A stretch of DNA of 64,000 nucleotides from an uncultured Tolumonas sp. (GCF_963676665.1 NZ_OY781371.1:434001-498000), one strand, 5' to 3'; counted from the stretch's first letter, positions 1 to 9,960 are shown. The notes: generated from the sequence alone by a model not told the origin. Numbers and translations: made by a program.

Positions 1-1
1 A

Positions 2-3000
2 GAATCGGGTGGGCGTCCGGTTACCCGTCGTAGTGTGCAGGCTGTGTGGCCAGCGGAACAACTGCCTGCAGTTCATCCGCTCTTTGTGAAATCAGCGCAG
101 ATTGATGATTACGGTGCAGATAAATCTGATATCACGTTAGATGCTGACAGTATTGCTGACTTTAACATTGCGATGGTTAATCCGCAGGGTAAGAAGTTAG
201 AAAGTAAGGATCTGGTGGTTCGGTTTATACGCGAACGCGAAGATTATTACTGGTACTACGGGGACGGTAGCTGGGATTACTCATCCAACAAAAAAGACAT
301 CCGTATGTCAGAAGATCATATAACCACTCAAGCTGGAGAGGATACCAAAGTCAGCTATCCTGTTGAATGGGGTGGTTACCGCATCGAAGTCGAAGATCCG
401 CTGACCGGTGCGATGACAGCGGTACGTTTCTGGGCCGGTTATCGCTGGGATGAATCCGGTACACCGAATGGGGTTGTGCGTCCTGATCAGCTGAAAATGA
501 CCTTAGACCGTAAAGCCTACTCCTCCGGTGATACGGCACGTGTCCGTATTGAATCACCATCGGCAGGTAAAGGTTATCTGCTGGTGGAATCATTAGATGG
601 TCTGCTATGGAAACAACCGATTGAATTGCCTGAAAACGGGCAAGGTGAATTTACCATGCCGGTCGATAAAAAATGGCAACGTCATGATCTGTATGTCAAC
701 GCATTACTGATCCGCCCGGCCAGTCAGCAAGAGAAAAACAGTAAACTGCCACGTCGGGCTGTTGGGTTGATCCATCTGCCACTGCAACGTGATGATCGTA
801 AAATCAATCTGGAATTGCAGGCTCCGGCCAAAGCGCAACCTAATCAGGCGTTGAAATTACACTTGAAAGCCAGCAAATCAGATGGGAAGTTGCCGGAAAA
901 ACTGCATGTCATTGTGTCGGCGGTGGATAGTGGTGTCTTAAATATCACTGATTACGTGACGCCCGATCCATTTACCGGATTCTTTGGTAAACGCCATTAT
1001 GGTATCGATCAATTTGATATCTACGGTCAGCTCATTGAAGGAAACTCAGCCCCACTTGCCAGCCTGCGTTATGGCGGCGATGAAGACCCCAGCAAAGGGG
1101 GTAAAAAACCACAAACTAAAGTGCTGATTGTGGCGCAGCAATCCTCTGTGATTAATGTCGATGAAGAGGGGAATGCTGACGTCAGTTTCAATATTCCTGA
1201 CTTTAATGGTGAACTTCGCTTAATGGCGCAGGTGTGGAGTGACGATGAATACGGTACGGCAGAAAATAAAGTCACTGTTGCTGCCCCATTAATTGCTGAA
1301 CTCGCTATGCCTCGCTTTTTAGCGGGCGGTGATGTTGCTACTTTTGCGTTAGATCTCAGCAATAACTCAGGTCAACCACAGCAGCTCAAAGTGACTTATT
1401 CCGCCAAAGATAAAATACGTCTGACTGGTGATAGCAATGCGACCGTTTCGCTGAAAGATGGTGAGCGCAAGACGTTACAGATTCCAGTAAAAGCGCGTTC
1501 TGGTTTTGGTAACGGCAAGTTAGATATGCATATTGAAGGTGTGAAGCTGGGCAACATGTCTGCTGCTTTCGATAAGCAATGGTCTATTGGTGTCAGGCCT
1601 GCTTACCCTGCGATGAGTTATCGCTATAACCATATTTTATCGAAAGATCAGCCGTGGCCTTTACCACTCGATGATGCACGACTGCTTGATCCTGAAAGTT
1701 TAACCATGCATTTATCGCTTAGTGCCAAACCCATGCTGGATATTGCTACTCATATTCGTGAGCTAGAAGCTTACCCGTATGGTTGCTTAGAGCAAACCAC
1801 CAGTGGGCTTTACCCATCCCTCTATGTTACTAGCACTCAGTTAAAACAGATGGGGATTGTGACATCAGACAGCGATCAGGTCCGTCGCCAGAAAATCGAA
1901 AAGGGTATTGAGCGTTTGCTGGGGATGCAGCTCAGTAATGGTGGTTTCTCGTTGTGGGATAACAAAGGGCCGGAAGAATATTGGCTGACAGTGTATGTCA
2001 CTGATTTCTTATTGCGTGCGCGTGATCAAGGCTTTGCGATACCGACAGCTGCACTGGAAAATGCCCAGCAACGATTACTTCGTTATCTGCAAGATCGCAA
2101 TGCTGTGCAACCGTATTATTCATCAGCTTTGAGTGCGGAACGCTTCTCGATTCAGGCATATGCCGGGCTGGTGCTGGCAGGGCAAAAACAGGCACCGCTG
2201 GGGGCGTTACGCCAATTGTATCAACGTCGGGCTGATGCTGTTTCAGGGTTACCGCTGATCCAATTAGCGATTGCTTTACAGAAAATGGGCGATCAGCGTC
2301 GGGTTGATGCACTGCTGCAACAAGGCTTGAACTATAAATATGATCGTCATGGATATTACTGGTATGCCGATTATGGGACAGAACTGCGTGATCGGGCGTT
2401 AATTCTGTCGCTGTTACTGGAAAATCAACAATTGCCGGAGCAACAACCTGATTTGCAAATGCAGTTAAGCGATTTAATGCAAAGTCAGAGTTATCTATCG
2501 ACACAAGAGCGTAATGCGCTCTTTATGGCGGCCCGCCATTCCATTGCGCAGCCAGAAGCTGATTGGCAGGCATCTGTATTACAGTCTCAGCAGCCCGTTG
2601 CAGCCTTGAGTAACAAGACTCAACAGGCCTACAACCTGAACGACGAAAGTATACTCAAAGGGTTAACCGTTGCTTCAACGGCAGAGAATCCCTTATATCT
2701 ACGCGCAGATGTGACGGGTTATCCGCAAACCAAACCGAAACCTGCTGAAAATGGGATCCATGTTACCCGTGAAATTTTTGATTTACAGGGGAAAACACCT
2801 GACTTAAATCAGCTGAAACGTGGTGATTTGTTGGTAGTGCATTTGAGCGTCTGGGCTGATCAACGTGTACCCGATGCGCTGGTTGTTGATCTTTTACCTG
2901 CGGGTCTTGAGCTGGAAAACCAAAATCTGGAAAACAGCAACATGGCATTGACTGAATTAACTCAGTTCAAAGCGTTACTGGAAAAAGCTCAGCAAACTGC

Positions 3001-3199
3001 GATTAAACATCAGGAATATCGTGATGATCGTTATGTTGCTGCTATTGAACTGGATGGCTACAGCCGCCGAGATATTGTTTATATTGCCCGTGCTGTTTCA
3101 CCAGGGCGTTTCCATATGCCAATGCCGATGGTGGAATCAATGTATCAACCTGCGGTGAACGCGCGTGGTGATTCGCCAGAATGGGTGGAAGTGCATTAA
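2..3199 (+). CDS. yfhM: Alpha-2-macroglobulin family protein, C-terminal part (gene cut by window start)
   Basis: The frame is open to the first bases of the window, so this is the 3' two-thirds of a longer gene and the GTG at 35 is not its start. Bacterial alpha-2-macroglobulins are large periplasmic or lipid-anchored protease traps. The visible part holds the MG domains, then the thioester motif Cys-Leu-Glu-Gln (Cys codon 1784-1786) at the start of an all-helical thioester domain, and ends in a receptor-binding-like domain. The intact CLEQ motif means the thioester trap chemistry should be present. The stop overlaps the proposed start of pbpC (TAATG). The yfhM-pbpC pairing is conserved in Enterobacteria and suggests a role in periplasmic defence linked to cell-wall repair by PBP1C. 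The signal peptide and lipobox lie outside the window and cannot be checked. Confidence 0.93.
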   Translation, partial: ESGGRPVTRRSVQAVWPAEQLPAVHPLFVKSAQIDDYGADKSDITLDADSIADFNIAMVNPQGKKLESKDLVVRFIREREDYYWYYGDGSWDYSSNKKDIRMSEDHITTQAGEDTKVSYPVEWGGYRIEVEDPLTGAMTAVRFWAGYRWDESGTPNGVVRPDQLKMTLDRKAYSSGDTARVRIESPSAGKGYLLVESLDGLLWKQPIELPENGQGEFTMPVDKKWQRHDLYVNALLIRPASQQEKNSKLPRRAVGLIHLPLQRDDRKINLELQAPAKAQPNQALKLHLKASKSDGKLPEKLHVIVSAVDSGVLNITDYVTPDPFTGFFGKRHYGIDQFDIYGQLIEGNSAPLASLRYGGDEDPSKGGKKPQTKVLIVAQQSSVINVDEEGNADVSFNIPDFNGELRLMAQVWSDDEYGTAENKVTVAAPLIAELAMPRFLAGGDVATFALDLSNNSGQPQQLKVTYSAKDKIRLTGDSNATVSLKDGERKTLQIPVKARSGFGNGKLDMHIEGVKLGNMSAAFDKQWSIGVRPAYPAMSYRYNHILSKDQPWPLPLDDARLLDPESLTMHLSLSAKPMLDIATHIRELEAYPYGCLEQTTSGLYPSLYVTSTQLKQMGIVTSDSDQVRRQKIEKGIERLLGMQLSNGGFSLWDNKGPEEYWLTVYVTDFLLRARDQGFAIPTAALENAQQRLLRYLQDRNAVQPYYSSALSAERFSIQAYAGLVLAGQKQAPLGALRQLYQRRADAVSGLPLIQLAIALQKMGDQRRVDALLQQGLNYKYDRHGYYWYADYGTELRDRALILSLLLENQQLPEQQPDLQMQLSDLMQSQSYLSTQERNALFMAARHSIAQPEADWQASVLQSQQPVAALSNKTQQAYNLNDESILKGLTVASTAENPLYLRADVTGYPQTKPKPAENGIHVTREIFDLQGKTPDLNQLKRGDLLVVHLSVWADQRVPDALVVDLLPAGLELENQNLENSNMALTELTQFKALLEKAQQTAIKHQEYRDDRYVAAIELDGYSRRDIVYIARAVSPGRFHMPMPMVESMYQPAVNARGDSPEWVEVH

Positions 3200-5538
3200 T
3201 GATAGGGTGTTTTATGCATGGCCGCCGTTGGGCGGCCTTTTTTCACCGTCTATTTTTAGCATTGTTGTTACTTATCGGTATGGTATGGCTGGCGGATAAA
3301 ATCTGGCCGCTTCCCACCACAGAAGGTAAGTTGGCCCGTATTGTCCTTGCGGAAGATGGCACACCGCTCTGGCGTTTTCCTGATGAACAAGGTGTCTGGC
3401 GCTATCCGGTGAAATTAAACGAGGTATCGCCGCTCTATTTGCAAGCATTGCTCGGTTACGAAGACCGCTGGTTTTATCATCATCTTGGGCTTAATCCATT
3501 TTCTATCATCAGAGCTGCATGGCAAAATTTGAGTAATCATCGGATCGTTTCTGGCGGTAGCACCATCACGATGCAGGTCGCCCGCCTGATTGAGCCGCAT
3601 GAGCGTACATTTGCTGGCAAACTGATAGAAGCCTGGCGCTCGTTGCAACTGGAATGGCATTACAGTAAAGATGAAATCCTTCAAATATATCTTAATCGTG
3701 CACCTTTTGGTGGAACACAAGAGGGGATCGCAGCGGCAAGCTGGAGTTATTTGGGTAAACCACCGGCTGAATTAACGCATGCCGAAGCGGCTTTACTCGC
3801 TGTATTACCACAATCGCCCAGCCGTTTACGGCCCGATCGTTATCCTGAACGAGCGCAAAAGGCACGGGATAAAGTATTAAATCGATTATTAAATTTTGGT
3901 ATCTGGTCAGCACAAGATATAACCGAAGCGAAAGAAGAAATGCTGTGGTTGCCACCACGTCAAGTACCACAGTTAGCACCATTACTTGCACAGCGAATGA
4001 AAAATGAGAGTCATGAGCGGCTTATTCACACCACCATCGATGCGAGTTTACAGTCACGTCTGGAAGAAACTGTAAAAGGGTGGCGCCATCAATTACCCGA
4101 ACGCACCTCTATTGCCATTTTGGTTACAGAAAGTAAATCGATGGCGGTTAGAGCCTACCTAGGTTCTACAGGGCTGGAAGACACAGACAGGCATGGATTT
4201 GTCGATATGGTGTCAGCTATCCGCTCACCGGGTTCTACCCTGAAACCCTTTTTATATGCAATGGCGATGGATGATGGTCTCATCCATTCTGAATCGCTGT
4301 TACAAGATATTCCACGCCAGACTGAGCAGTACCAGCCGGGTAATTTTTCACAAGGATTTTCCGGTCCGGTTTCGGCCAGCGATGCATTGCACCGTTCCCT
4401 CAATTTACCTGCTGTTCAATTACTGGAAGCTTATGGCCCGAAACGCTTTGTCGCACAACTGCGAAATGGTGGCATGACATTGCAGTTTCCTGATTTTGCT
4501 CAACCTAATTTATCGTTGATTTTGGGCGGAGTTGGCACCTCACTTGAATCGTTAGTCCAAAGCTACAGTGTATTTGCCCGAGCAGGAAAAATGGCCCAAC
4601 TGCGTTTTACTCCCGAAACGCCGTTACAGGAGAAATCGATCATTTCAGCCGGTGCTGCGTGGATCACGCGTCTTATTCTTACTGGCGAATGGCAACCAGG
4701 TAGTACGACAGAATGGAACCGGCATTGGCCATTGGCATATAAAACTGGCACCAGTTACGGATTCCGGGATGCTTGGGCTGTGGGTGTCAATGATCGTTAC
4801 CTGATTGGCATCTGGATCGGACGGCCTGACGGTACCCCTGTGGCAGGGCAATTCGGTGCTGCGGTGGCTGTACCGTTACTGCAGATGGTTGATAGCCTGT
4901 TACAGGCACAAAATACTGCTCAAACAAATGCGGCATTGCCGATGCCAAAACCAGACAGTGTTTCAACCGCAACTATCTGTTGGCCATCAGGACAAATCTT
5001 ACCGCTAACAGATAATAACTGCCGTCAGGCACATAAAGCATGGATACTTGATAAAGCTATTCCACCAACATTGCGATCATCAGAACAAAGCATGAGTGAA
5101 ATACAGCAAGTCAGTTTGTGGTTAAACGCTAAAGGGCTGCGAGTCCGCCCCGAGTGTACTTATTCAACACAGCAAACACTTCAGCTGTGGCCTGCGATAC
5201 TGGAACCATGGTTACCAGCACGAGAGTGGCGGGAAAATCGTTTACCGCCAGTGTCTCCCGATTGCCCTGTTATTGAAACACAATTACAAAGCCAGCTCCT
5301 GATTAGTGGTGTAAAAGAGGGGGCTGCAATTCGCAAATTAGGAGACAGCTCTCTGATTATCTCAGTTAAAGCATCAGGAGGGCAGGGGATTCACTATTGG
5401 TTCAAAGATCAAAATTTAGTTGGGACAACACAAAATAACCAGACTATTCGCATCGCCTTCGAACGTATAGGCTTACACCATATTAGTGTCATCGATGATC
5501 ATGGATTGTTTAATAAAGCATCGTTTTTCATCGAGTAG
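3199..5538 (+). CDS. pbpC: Penicillin-binding protein 1C
   Basis: Bifunctional class A penicillin-binding protein of the PBP1C type, anchored in the inner membrane and acting on peptidoglycan in the periplasm. A short N-terminus and one membrane segment (about residues 15-33) precede a GT51 glycosyltransferase domain with the catalytic Glu in GYEDRWFYHH (about residue 88) and the GGSTITMQ motif. The transpeptidase domain follows with Ser-x-x-Lys in SPGSTLKPF (about 345) and KTGTS (about 515), and the C-terminus is a BiPBP_C-type domain. Length (about 780) fits the family. The frame opens at 3181, but ATG 3199 (overlapping the yfhM stop) or ATG 3214 (preceded by AGGGTG) are better starts. A perfect terminator-like hairpin lies within the first codons, which suggests translation-dependent readthrough from yfhM. 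Confidence 0.93.
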   Translation: MIGCFMHGRRWAAFFHRLFLALLLLIGMVWLADKIWPLPTTEGKLARIVLAEDGTPLWRFPDEQGVWRYPVKLNEVSPLYLQALLGYEDRWFYHHLGLNPFSIIRAAWQNLSNHRIVSGGSTITMQVARLIEPHERTFAGKLIEAWRSLQLEWHYSKDEILQIYLNRAPFGGTQEGIAAASWSYLGKPPAELTHAEAALLAVLPQSPSRLRPDRYPERAQKARDKVLNRLLNFGIWSAQDITEAKEEMLWLPPRQVPQLAPLLAQRMKNESHERLIHTTIDASLQSRLEETVKGWRHQLPERTSIAILVTESKSMAVRAYLGSTGLEDTDRHGFVDMVSAIRSPGSTLKPFLYAMAMDDGLIHSESLLQDIPRQTEQYQPGNFSQGFSGPVSASDALHRSLNLPAVQLLEAYGPKRFVAQLRNGGMTLQFPDFAQPNLSLILGGVGTSLESLVQSYSVFARAGKMAQLRFTPETPLQEKSIISAGAAWITRLILTGEWQPGSTTEWNRHWPLAYKTGTSYGFRDAWAVGVNDRYLIGIWIGRPDGTPVAGQFGAAVAVPLLQMVDSLLQAQNTAQTNAALPMPKPDSVSTATICWPSGQILPLTDNNCRQAHKAWILDKAIPPTLRSSEQSMSEIQQVSLWLNAKGLRVRPECTYSTQQTLQLWPAILEPWLPAREWRENRLPPVSPDCPVIETQLQSQLLISGVKEGAAIRKLGDSSLIISVKASGGQGIHYWFKDQNLVGTTQNNQTIRIAFERIGLHHISVIDDHGLFNKASFFIE
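3220..3243 (+). terminator. Intrinsic terminator inside the 5' end of pbpC
   Basis: A 7-bp all-G/C stem (GGCCGCC, 4-base loop GTTG, GGCGGCC) is followed directly by six T residues. It lies 20 bases after the yfhM stop, so it is well placed to end yfhM transcription. It also falls inside the pbpC reading frame, where it encodes Gly-Arg-Arg-Trp-Ala-Ala-Phe-Phe just before the membrane anchor. Whether it terminates in vivo probably depends on whether ribosomes starting pbpC cover it. Confidence 0.7.
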
Positions 5539-5686
5539 CAGCAACTGCTAGTACTAATATAAACAACACAGAATAAAAAGAAGGGTAGTCAATATCGTAC
5601 CCCCTGTTTACAATGACAGACAGAAACAGGTAACACATTATAAAAATTAATACACACGCATAAACTGTCTACAGGTAAAATTTAGT

Positions 5687-6700
5687 ATGACTATTCTAGT
5701 AACTGGTGGGGCTGGCTATATTGGCAGTCACACTACAGTCGAATTACTACAAGCAGGTTATAATGTTGTAGCTGTTGATAATTTTTGTAATTCACACCCT
5801 GAAGTGCTTAATCGAATTCAAGCGTTGACTGGCAAATCGCCTGTTTTTTATGAGGCGGATGTTCGTGATGCTGATACGCTTACTCGCATATTTCAACGTC
5901 ACGAGATCAAATCGGTTATTCATTTCGCGGGTTTGAAAGCGGTTGGTGAATCAACGCGCTTACCGCTCAAATACTACCAGAACAACATTGCAGCCACACT
6001 GACACTGTGTGAAGTGATGCAACAGCATAATGTATTTGATCTGGTGTTCAGCTCTTCAGCGACCGTCTACGGTGATCCTCACTCGGTACCGATCAGCGAA
6101 AGCTTTCCTTTATCAGCGACTAACCCATATGGCCGCTCCAAATTAATGGTTGAAGAGATCCTGCGAGACGTGTCAAAAGCCGATCCTCGCTGGGGCATTG
6201 TATTACTGCGCTACTTCAACCCCGTTGGTGCACATCCATCAGGTATGATGGGGGAAGACCCTAATGGTATTCCGAATAATCTGCTGCCATTCATCAGCCA
6301 AGTCGCCATTGGTCGTTTACCTCAGTTATCTGTATTCGGTAACGACTACTCAACACCAGATGGCACCGGTGTGCGCGATTACATCCATGTGGTCGATCTG
6401 GCTATTGGCCATATCAAAGCGATTGAACGTATCAAACGTGAGCGTGGCGTACTGATCTATAACCTAGGTACCGGGCAGGGCTATTCGGTACTAGAAATGA
6501 TCAAGGTATTTGAAAGAGTCTCAGGTAGACAGATCGCTTATCAAATTGTAGATCGCCGCCCTGGAGATATTTCTGAATGCTGGGCTGACCCTGCTTATGC
6601 AGCCAATGATTTAGGCTGGCAAGCTGAACGTGGTTTGCAAGAGATGATGCGGGACACTTGGCGTTGGCAATTGCAAAATCCTAACGGATATAAAGAGTAA
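5687..6700 (+). CDS. galE: UDP-glucose 4-epimerase
   Basis: Cytoplasmic NAD-dependent short-chain dehydrogenase that interconverts UDP-glucose and UDP-galactose. The Rossmann motif GGAGYIG is at residues 7-13, and the catalytic Tyr-x-x-x-Lys is at about 148-152 (NPYGRSK). At 337 residues it matches bacterial GalE. It stands immediately upstream of the JUMPStart-led polysaccharide locus, so it most likely supplies UDP-Gal (or UDP-GalNAc) to that pathway rather than serving galactose catabolism. No galK or galT is beside it. The 148-bp gap upstream is AT-rich and contains only a short inverted repeat (TAGCAG/CTGCTA) just after pbpC; I see no clear promoter. The ribosome site (AGGT) is weak and rather far from the ATG. 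Confidence 0.95.
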   Translation: MTILVTGGAGYIGSHTTVELLQAGYNVVAVDNFCNSHPEVLNRIQALTGKSPVFYEADVRDADTLTRIFQRHEIKSVIHFAGLKAVGESTRLPLKYYQNNIAATLTLCEVMQQHNVFDLVFSSSATVYGDPHSVPISESFPLSATNPYGRSKLMVEEILRDVSKADPRWGIVLLRYFNPVGAHPSGMMGEDPNGIPNNLLPFISQVAIGRLPQLSVFGNDYSTPDGTGVRDYIHVVDLAIGHIKAIERIKRERGVLIYNLGTGQGYSVLEMIKVFERVSGRQIAYQIVDRRPGDISECWADPAYAANDLGWQAERGLQEMMRDTWRWQLQNPNGYKE

Positions 6701-6770
6701 TCGTTGCGATACAAACCAGAAAGGCTACCCAGTTGCCGAGTGGTCTTTTCTACAATTTAAATGCCTATCC

Positions 6771-6806
6771 GCACTGTGGCAGTGGTAAGCCAGGGGCGGT
6801 AGCGTA
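6771..6806 (+). promoter_or_regulatory. JUMPStart element with ops site (RfaH recruitment)
   Basis: The ops core GGCGGTAGCGTA at 6795-6806, preceded by AAGCCAGG, matches the 3' half of the 39-bp JUMPStart sequence found upstream of O-antigen, capsule and other long polysaccharide operons. The upstream part (GCACTGTGGCAGTGGT) is a looser match. In Enterobacteria ops in the non-template strand pauses RNA polymerase and loads RfaH, which suppresses termination downstream. It sits 60 bases before wzz, which marks the start of the locus transcript. Confidence 0.88.
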
Positions 6807-6865
6807 GAAAAAATTCAGTTTATTAATACAAATTATCATGACCTGCGGTTAATTTTGAGTGAATT

Positions 6866-7987
6866 ATGAATAAAAAAGAATTCTCACAGCAAGCCAACAT
6901 GCCTTATCCATATCCAATGCCTTATCAGGACAATGATGAAATTGATCTGGTGGAACTGTTCCGTACGCTCTGGAAGCAAAAGGCAAAAATCGCACTGATC
7001 ACTGTGGTAACGACTTTGGCTTCTGGGATTTATGCTTTTACGGCGGAAGAAGTGTGGACATCGAACGCGGTGATTACCGCACCGAAAGCCTCCGATATGG
7101 GGGAATTCTATCTGCTGGCACAGAATCTGGAACGTAATGCACCTATTGTTGTGACTCCAGATGGCGTCCAGACAAAAACGGAAGATGCCAAGCAACTACA
7201 ATTTGCTAATTTACAAACTAATTTATTTAAAGAGTTTAAAAACACTTTAAATTCTCTAGATGAAAGAAGAGAGTTTGTAGTTTCCTCTGACTTTTATAAA
7301 GAAAAAATTAAAGGCAAAACAGAACGTGATCAGAAAGTAATATTAAAAGAAATTACTGAAAAAGATATTAATTACACAGCAGCTGATGATGTAAAGAAGA
7401 CTTTTGACACAATAACCCTATCTGCAGATACATCCAAACAATCGCAAATTTTATTGCAACAATATATAGCATCAGTGAATGCAAAGGTTGTTAAGAATAA
7501 TGAGTATGAACTGAAGTTATTGCTAAATAAATTCCGCCAGGATCTTGCTGCAGAAGCTAAAACATTAGAAACCAGTGCAGATGATATGCTAATGCTGCAG
7601 ATAAAGAGTGTATCTGATTCGCTAGCTCAGGCGAAAGAAATGAATCTGATTGAAACATCTGCTAACTTGCCAACTGACATAAGCGATTCAACAATGTATT
7701 TGCTTGGTAGTAAAGCATTATCTGCAAAACTAGCCTCATTAAAAGCATCAGAGCCTACACTGGCGAAGCGTTATTTTGATGTTCAACAACAGTTAAAAAC
7801 GTTGAATGAAATTAAGAATAGCTCAGTCACAGGCCAAGCTTTTTGTTTTATTGATATGCCTGATGAGCCAGTGACAAAAGATAAACCGAAACGAGTTCTA
7901 ATTTTGATAGGTGGCGCATTATTAGGGCTTTTCGGAAGTGTGTTCTTTTTCTCGATTTTATTTTCGCTCAAGAAGAAAAATAAATAG
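6866..7987 (+). CDS. wzz: Wzz-type polysaccharide chain-length determinant
   Basis: Inner-membrane polysaccharide co-polymerase that sets the modal chain length made by Wzy. The layout is typical: a short cytoplasmic N-terminus with a DEIDLVELFRTLWKQK segment, a first membrane helix at about residues 39-58, a long periplasmic, coiled-coil-rich middle, and a second helix at about 345-366 preceded by a proline-containing stretch and followed by a Lys-rich tail. The length (373) is within the WzzB/FepE range. It is the first gene after the JUMPStart element, and wzx starts at the base after its stop, so the two are surely co-transcribed. Base composition falls sharply towards A/T from the middle of this gene onward, as is usual at the edge of a variable polysaccharide block. 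Confidence 0.9.
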   Translation: MNKKEFSQQANMPYPYPMPYQDNDEIDLVELFRTLWKQKAKIALITVVTTLASGIYAFTAEEVWTSNAVITAPKASDMGEFYLLAQNLERNAPIVVTPDGVQTKTEDAKQLQFANLQTNLFKEFKNTLNSLDERREFVVSSDFYKEKIKGKTERDQKVILKEITEKDINYTAADDVKKTFDTITLSADTSKQSQILLQQYIASVNAKVVKNNEYELKLLLNKFRQDLAAEAKTLETSADDMLMLQIKSVSDSLAQAKEMNLIETSANLPTDISDSTMYLLGSKALSAKLASLKASEPTLAKRYFDVQQQLKTLNEIKNSSVTGQAFCFIDMPDEPVTKDKPKRVLILIGGALLGLFGSVFFFSILFSLKKKNK

Positions 7988-9376
7988 ATGTCAAATTTGG
8001 TGAGGCGTTTTACCAGTAATGCTGGTGCCAACATAATCGGTGGCATAGGCACAGCCATCTATAACTTGATCTTACCTAGTATTGTTGTGCACAAACTAAG
8101 CCCAGAAGATTTTTCGGTATGGAGTTTGGGTATACAGGTCATTATATATATTCAGGTACTAGGATTCGGAGTTCAAACAGCTATCGCACGTTTTGTTTCT
8201 GCAGACAATGAAATAGACAATAAGGTTGGAATATTTTCAACTGTGATGGCTGGAAGAAAAATACTAAGAATTCTAATGTTTCTGGGGGTTATAATCTCTG
8301 TTTTGCTAATGATAATTTATCCTTTATTTTTTAATGGATTAAATCATGATGGTGTGACAGTGTTGCGTTACTGTATTTTGGCATTCGGGGTGTCATCATC
8401 GCTTCAGTTGTTATCATTACTCCCTATAGGCTTTTTTACTGGATTACACAAAAATTATATCCATGTGCTTGCTCAGCTGTTTGGTCGCATAATATCTATT
8501 ATTATCATCTACTTGTTGGTAAAGGCCGAGGCAAGTATTACGGTATTGTCAGTGGGATTATCGGTTGGCTTGGTTATTCCATGTGGATTACTTGTTTACA
8601 TAATGAATAAATCTCAACTATTTACGACAGAGATTATTATGGAAACGCAGATTTATGATAGGGGAAAAGAATTAATTTCATACTGCAAAGTACTTGCAGT
8701 ATGGGTTTTTTGCATGCTATTCGTAAATGGTATTCAGCCAACAATTGCTGGTTTTTTTGATATAAAACATGTTGGTCATTATTCATTAGCTATGACGTTG
8801 GTTATGGTCATGGTTGGCCTACAACAAGCAATAATGTCACCAATAGTCACCGTTGGTGCAACTTTGCATGCATCACAAAAAAATAGAGAGTTATTTAGAA
8901 TGCTAAAACTCTCAACCGTCACGTGCTTTTTGGTATTGTTCTTTTCAGTGATTTTCTTTGTTATATGTGGACGTTATATAGTAAAAGTTTGGTTAGGCAA
9001 TGATTATGTTATGTATGTTTATCCCATATTAATAGCATTAGTAACTACTAATGCTATTAGGAATATTCTTTCGCCATATTCATTGTTATTAATTGCGACA
9101 GGTGCGCATAAAAATGCACATGTTCCAGCAATGATTGAAGCTGTTTGCGCTGTACTATTCATGAGCATAAGTGGGTGGTTGTATGGGGCACTAGGAGTAG
9201 CGCAAGGCTCTATTTTAGCATCCATAGCTGGAGTTTGTGCTAATTTATTAGTGACTTTAAAACAAGTGGGTTTTATTAATAAAAGCGAGCGGAGTATCGT
9301 TTTGCTGATTATGTTTGTTGCATTAATTTTAATTGTTTCCTGTTATGCTGTTTTTTTGAGTGTTATAAACCGATGA
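7988..9376 (+). CDS. wzx: Wzx-type oligosaccharide flippase
   Basis: Very hydrophobic 462-residue protein with about twelve predicted membrane segments spread along its whole length, as in the MATE/MOP-family polysaccharide flippases (Wzx). It would move the undecaprenyl-diphosphate-linked repeat unit across the inner membrane. The N-terminal stretch with NAGANIIGGIGTAIYNL resembles the first helix of this family. The gene starts immediately after wzz and overlaps the next gene by four bases (ATGA). Very AT-rich codon use contrasts with galE and manC and indicates acquisition with the serotype-specific block. Substrate specificity cannot be read from the sequence. Confidence 0.85.
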   Translation: MSNLVRRFTSNAGANIIGGIGTAIYNLILPSIVVHKLSPEDFSVWSLGIQVIIYIQVLGFGVQTAIARFVSADNEIDNKVGIFSTVMAGRKILRILMFLGVIISVLLMIIYPLFFNGLNHDGVTVLRYCILAFGVSSSLQLLSLLPIGFFTGLHKNYIHVLAQLFGRIISIIIIYLLVKAEASITVLSVGLSVGLVIPCGLLVYIMNKSQLFTTEIIMETQIYDRGKELISYCKVLAVWVFCMLFVNGIQPTIAGFFDIKHVGHYSLAMTLVMVMVGLQQAIMSPIVTVGATLHASQKNRELFRMLKLSTVTCFLVLFFSVIFFVICGRYIVKVWLGNDYVMYVYPILIALVTTNAIRNILSPYSLLLIATGAHKNAHVPAMIEAVCAVLFMSISGWLYGALGVAQGSILASIAGVCANLLVTLKQVGFINKSERSIVLLIMFVALILIVSCYAVFLSVINR

Positions 9377-9960
9377 ATAAACTTAAAAATATGCTAAAGA
9401 GTCTATTGTATAGACCATTCAATCTTAATGTCGGGAAAGGGACATATATCTTAACACCAAGAAAAATTATTAATAAAAGATTCATATCTATTGGTAGTAA
9501 TACATTGATTGGCCATCACTCAGTCATCTATGCCATTACGAAGAACCATGAACAGGAATTTGAATGCCAAATCACTATTGGCAATAATGTTTATATTGGC
9601 CATTACGGCCAAATACATTGTGCGAATGCTATTGAAATAGGTAATAACTGTGTTTTAAGTGACTATATTTATATATCTGATGTATCGCATGGATTATCGC
9701 CATTAAATGGTCATATATTGGATCAATTATTAGAATCCAAAGGTCCTGTTGTTATTGGTGACGGTTCATTTATTGGCTATGGTGCAACGGTTCTTCCTGG
9801 AGTGAAAATTGGTAAGCACTGTGTTGTTGGAGCTAGAGCTGTAGTTACTAAAGATATACCTGATTACTCAATGGTTTCTGGGAATCCAGCGAAAATTATT
9901 AAGAAATTTGATTTCGACCATAAGCAGTGGGTTGCTGTAGATAAAGTTGGCGAATTATGA
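9373..9960 (+). CDS. Hexapeptide-repeat acyltransferase (WbbJ-like)
   Basis: A 195-residue left-handed beta-helix protein. Imperfect hexapeptide repeats ([I/V]-G-x-x-x-x) run through the centre (for example ITIGNNVYIGHYGQIHC and IGDGSFIGYGATVLPGVKIG). The C-terminus has the ARAVVTKDIPDYSMVSGNPAKII signature of sugar O- or N-acetyltransferases. The expected reaction is acetylation of a sugar in the repeat unit by acetyl-CoA in the cytoplasm; the acceptor cannot be predicted. It overlaps wzx and the next acyltransferase by four bases each, so the three are translationally coupled. Confidence 0.85.
   Translation: MNKLKNMLKSLLYRPFNLNVGKGTYILTPRKIINKRFISIGSNTLIGHHSVIYAITKNHEQEFECQITIGNNVYIGHYGQIHCANAIEIGNNCVLSDYIYISDVSHGLSPLNGHILDQLLESKGPVVIGDGSFIGYGATVLPGVKIGKHCVVGARAVVTKDIPDYSMVSGNPAKIIKKFDFDHKQWVAVDKVGEL

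Noticed and set aside
1998..2504. 168-codon frame on the minus strand within yfhM
   Set aside because: It lies fully inside a conserved gene on the opposite strand and shows no recognisable protein features or ribosome site.
6713..6754. Terminator after galE
   Set aside because: AGAAAGG and CTTTTCT can pair weakly, but the inner part is mismatched and no T-run follows.
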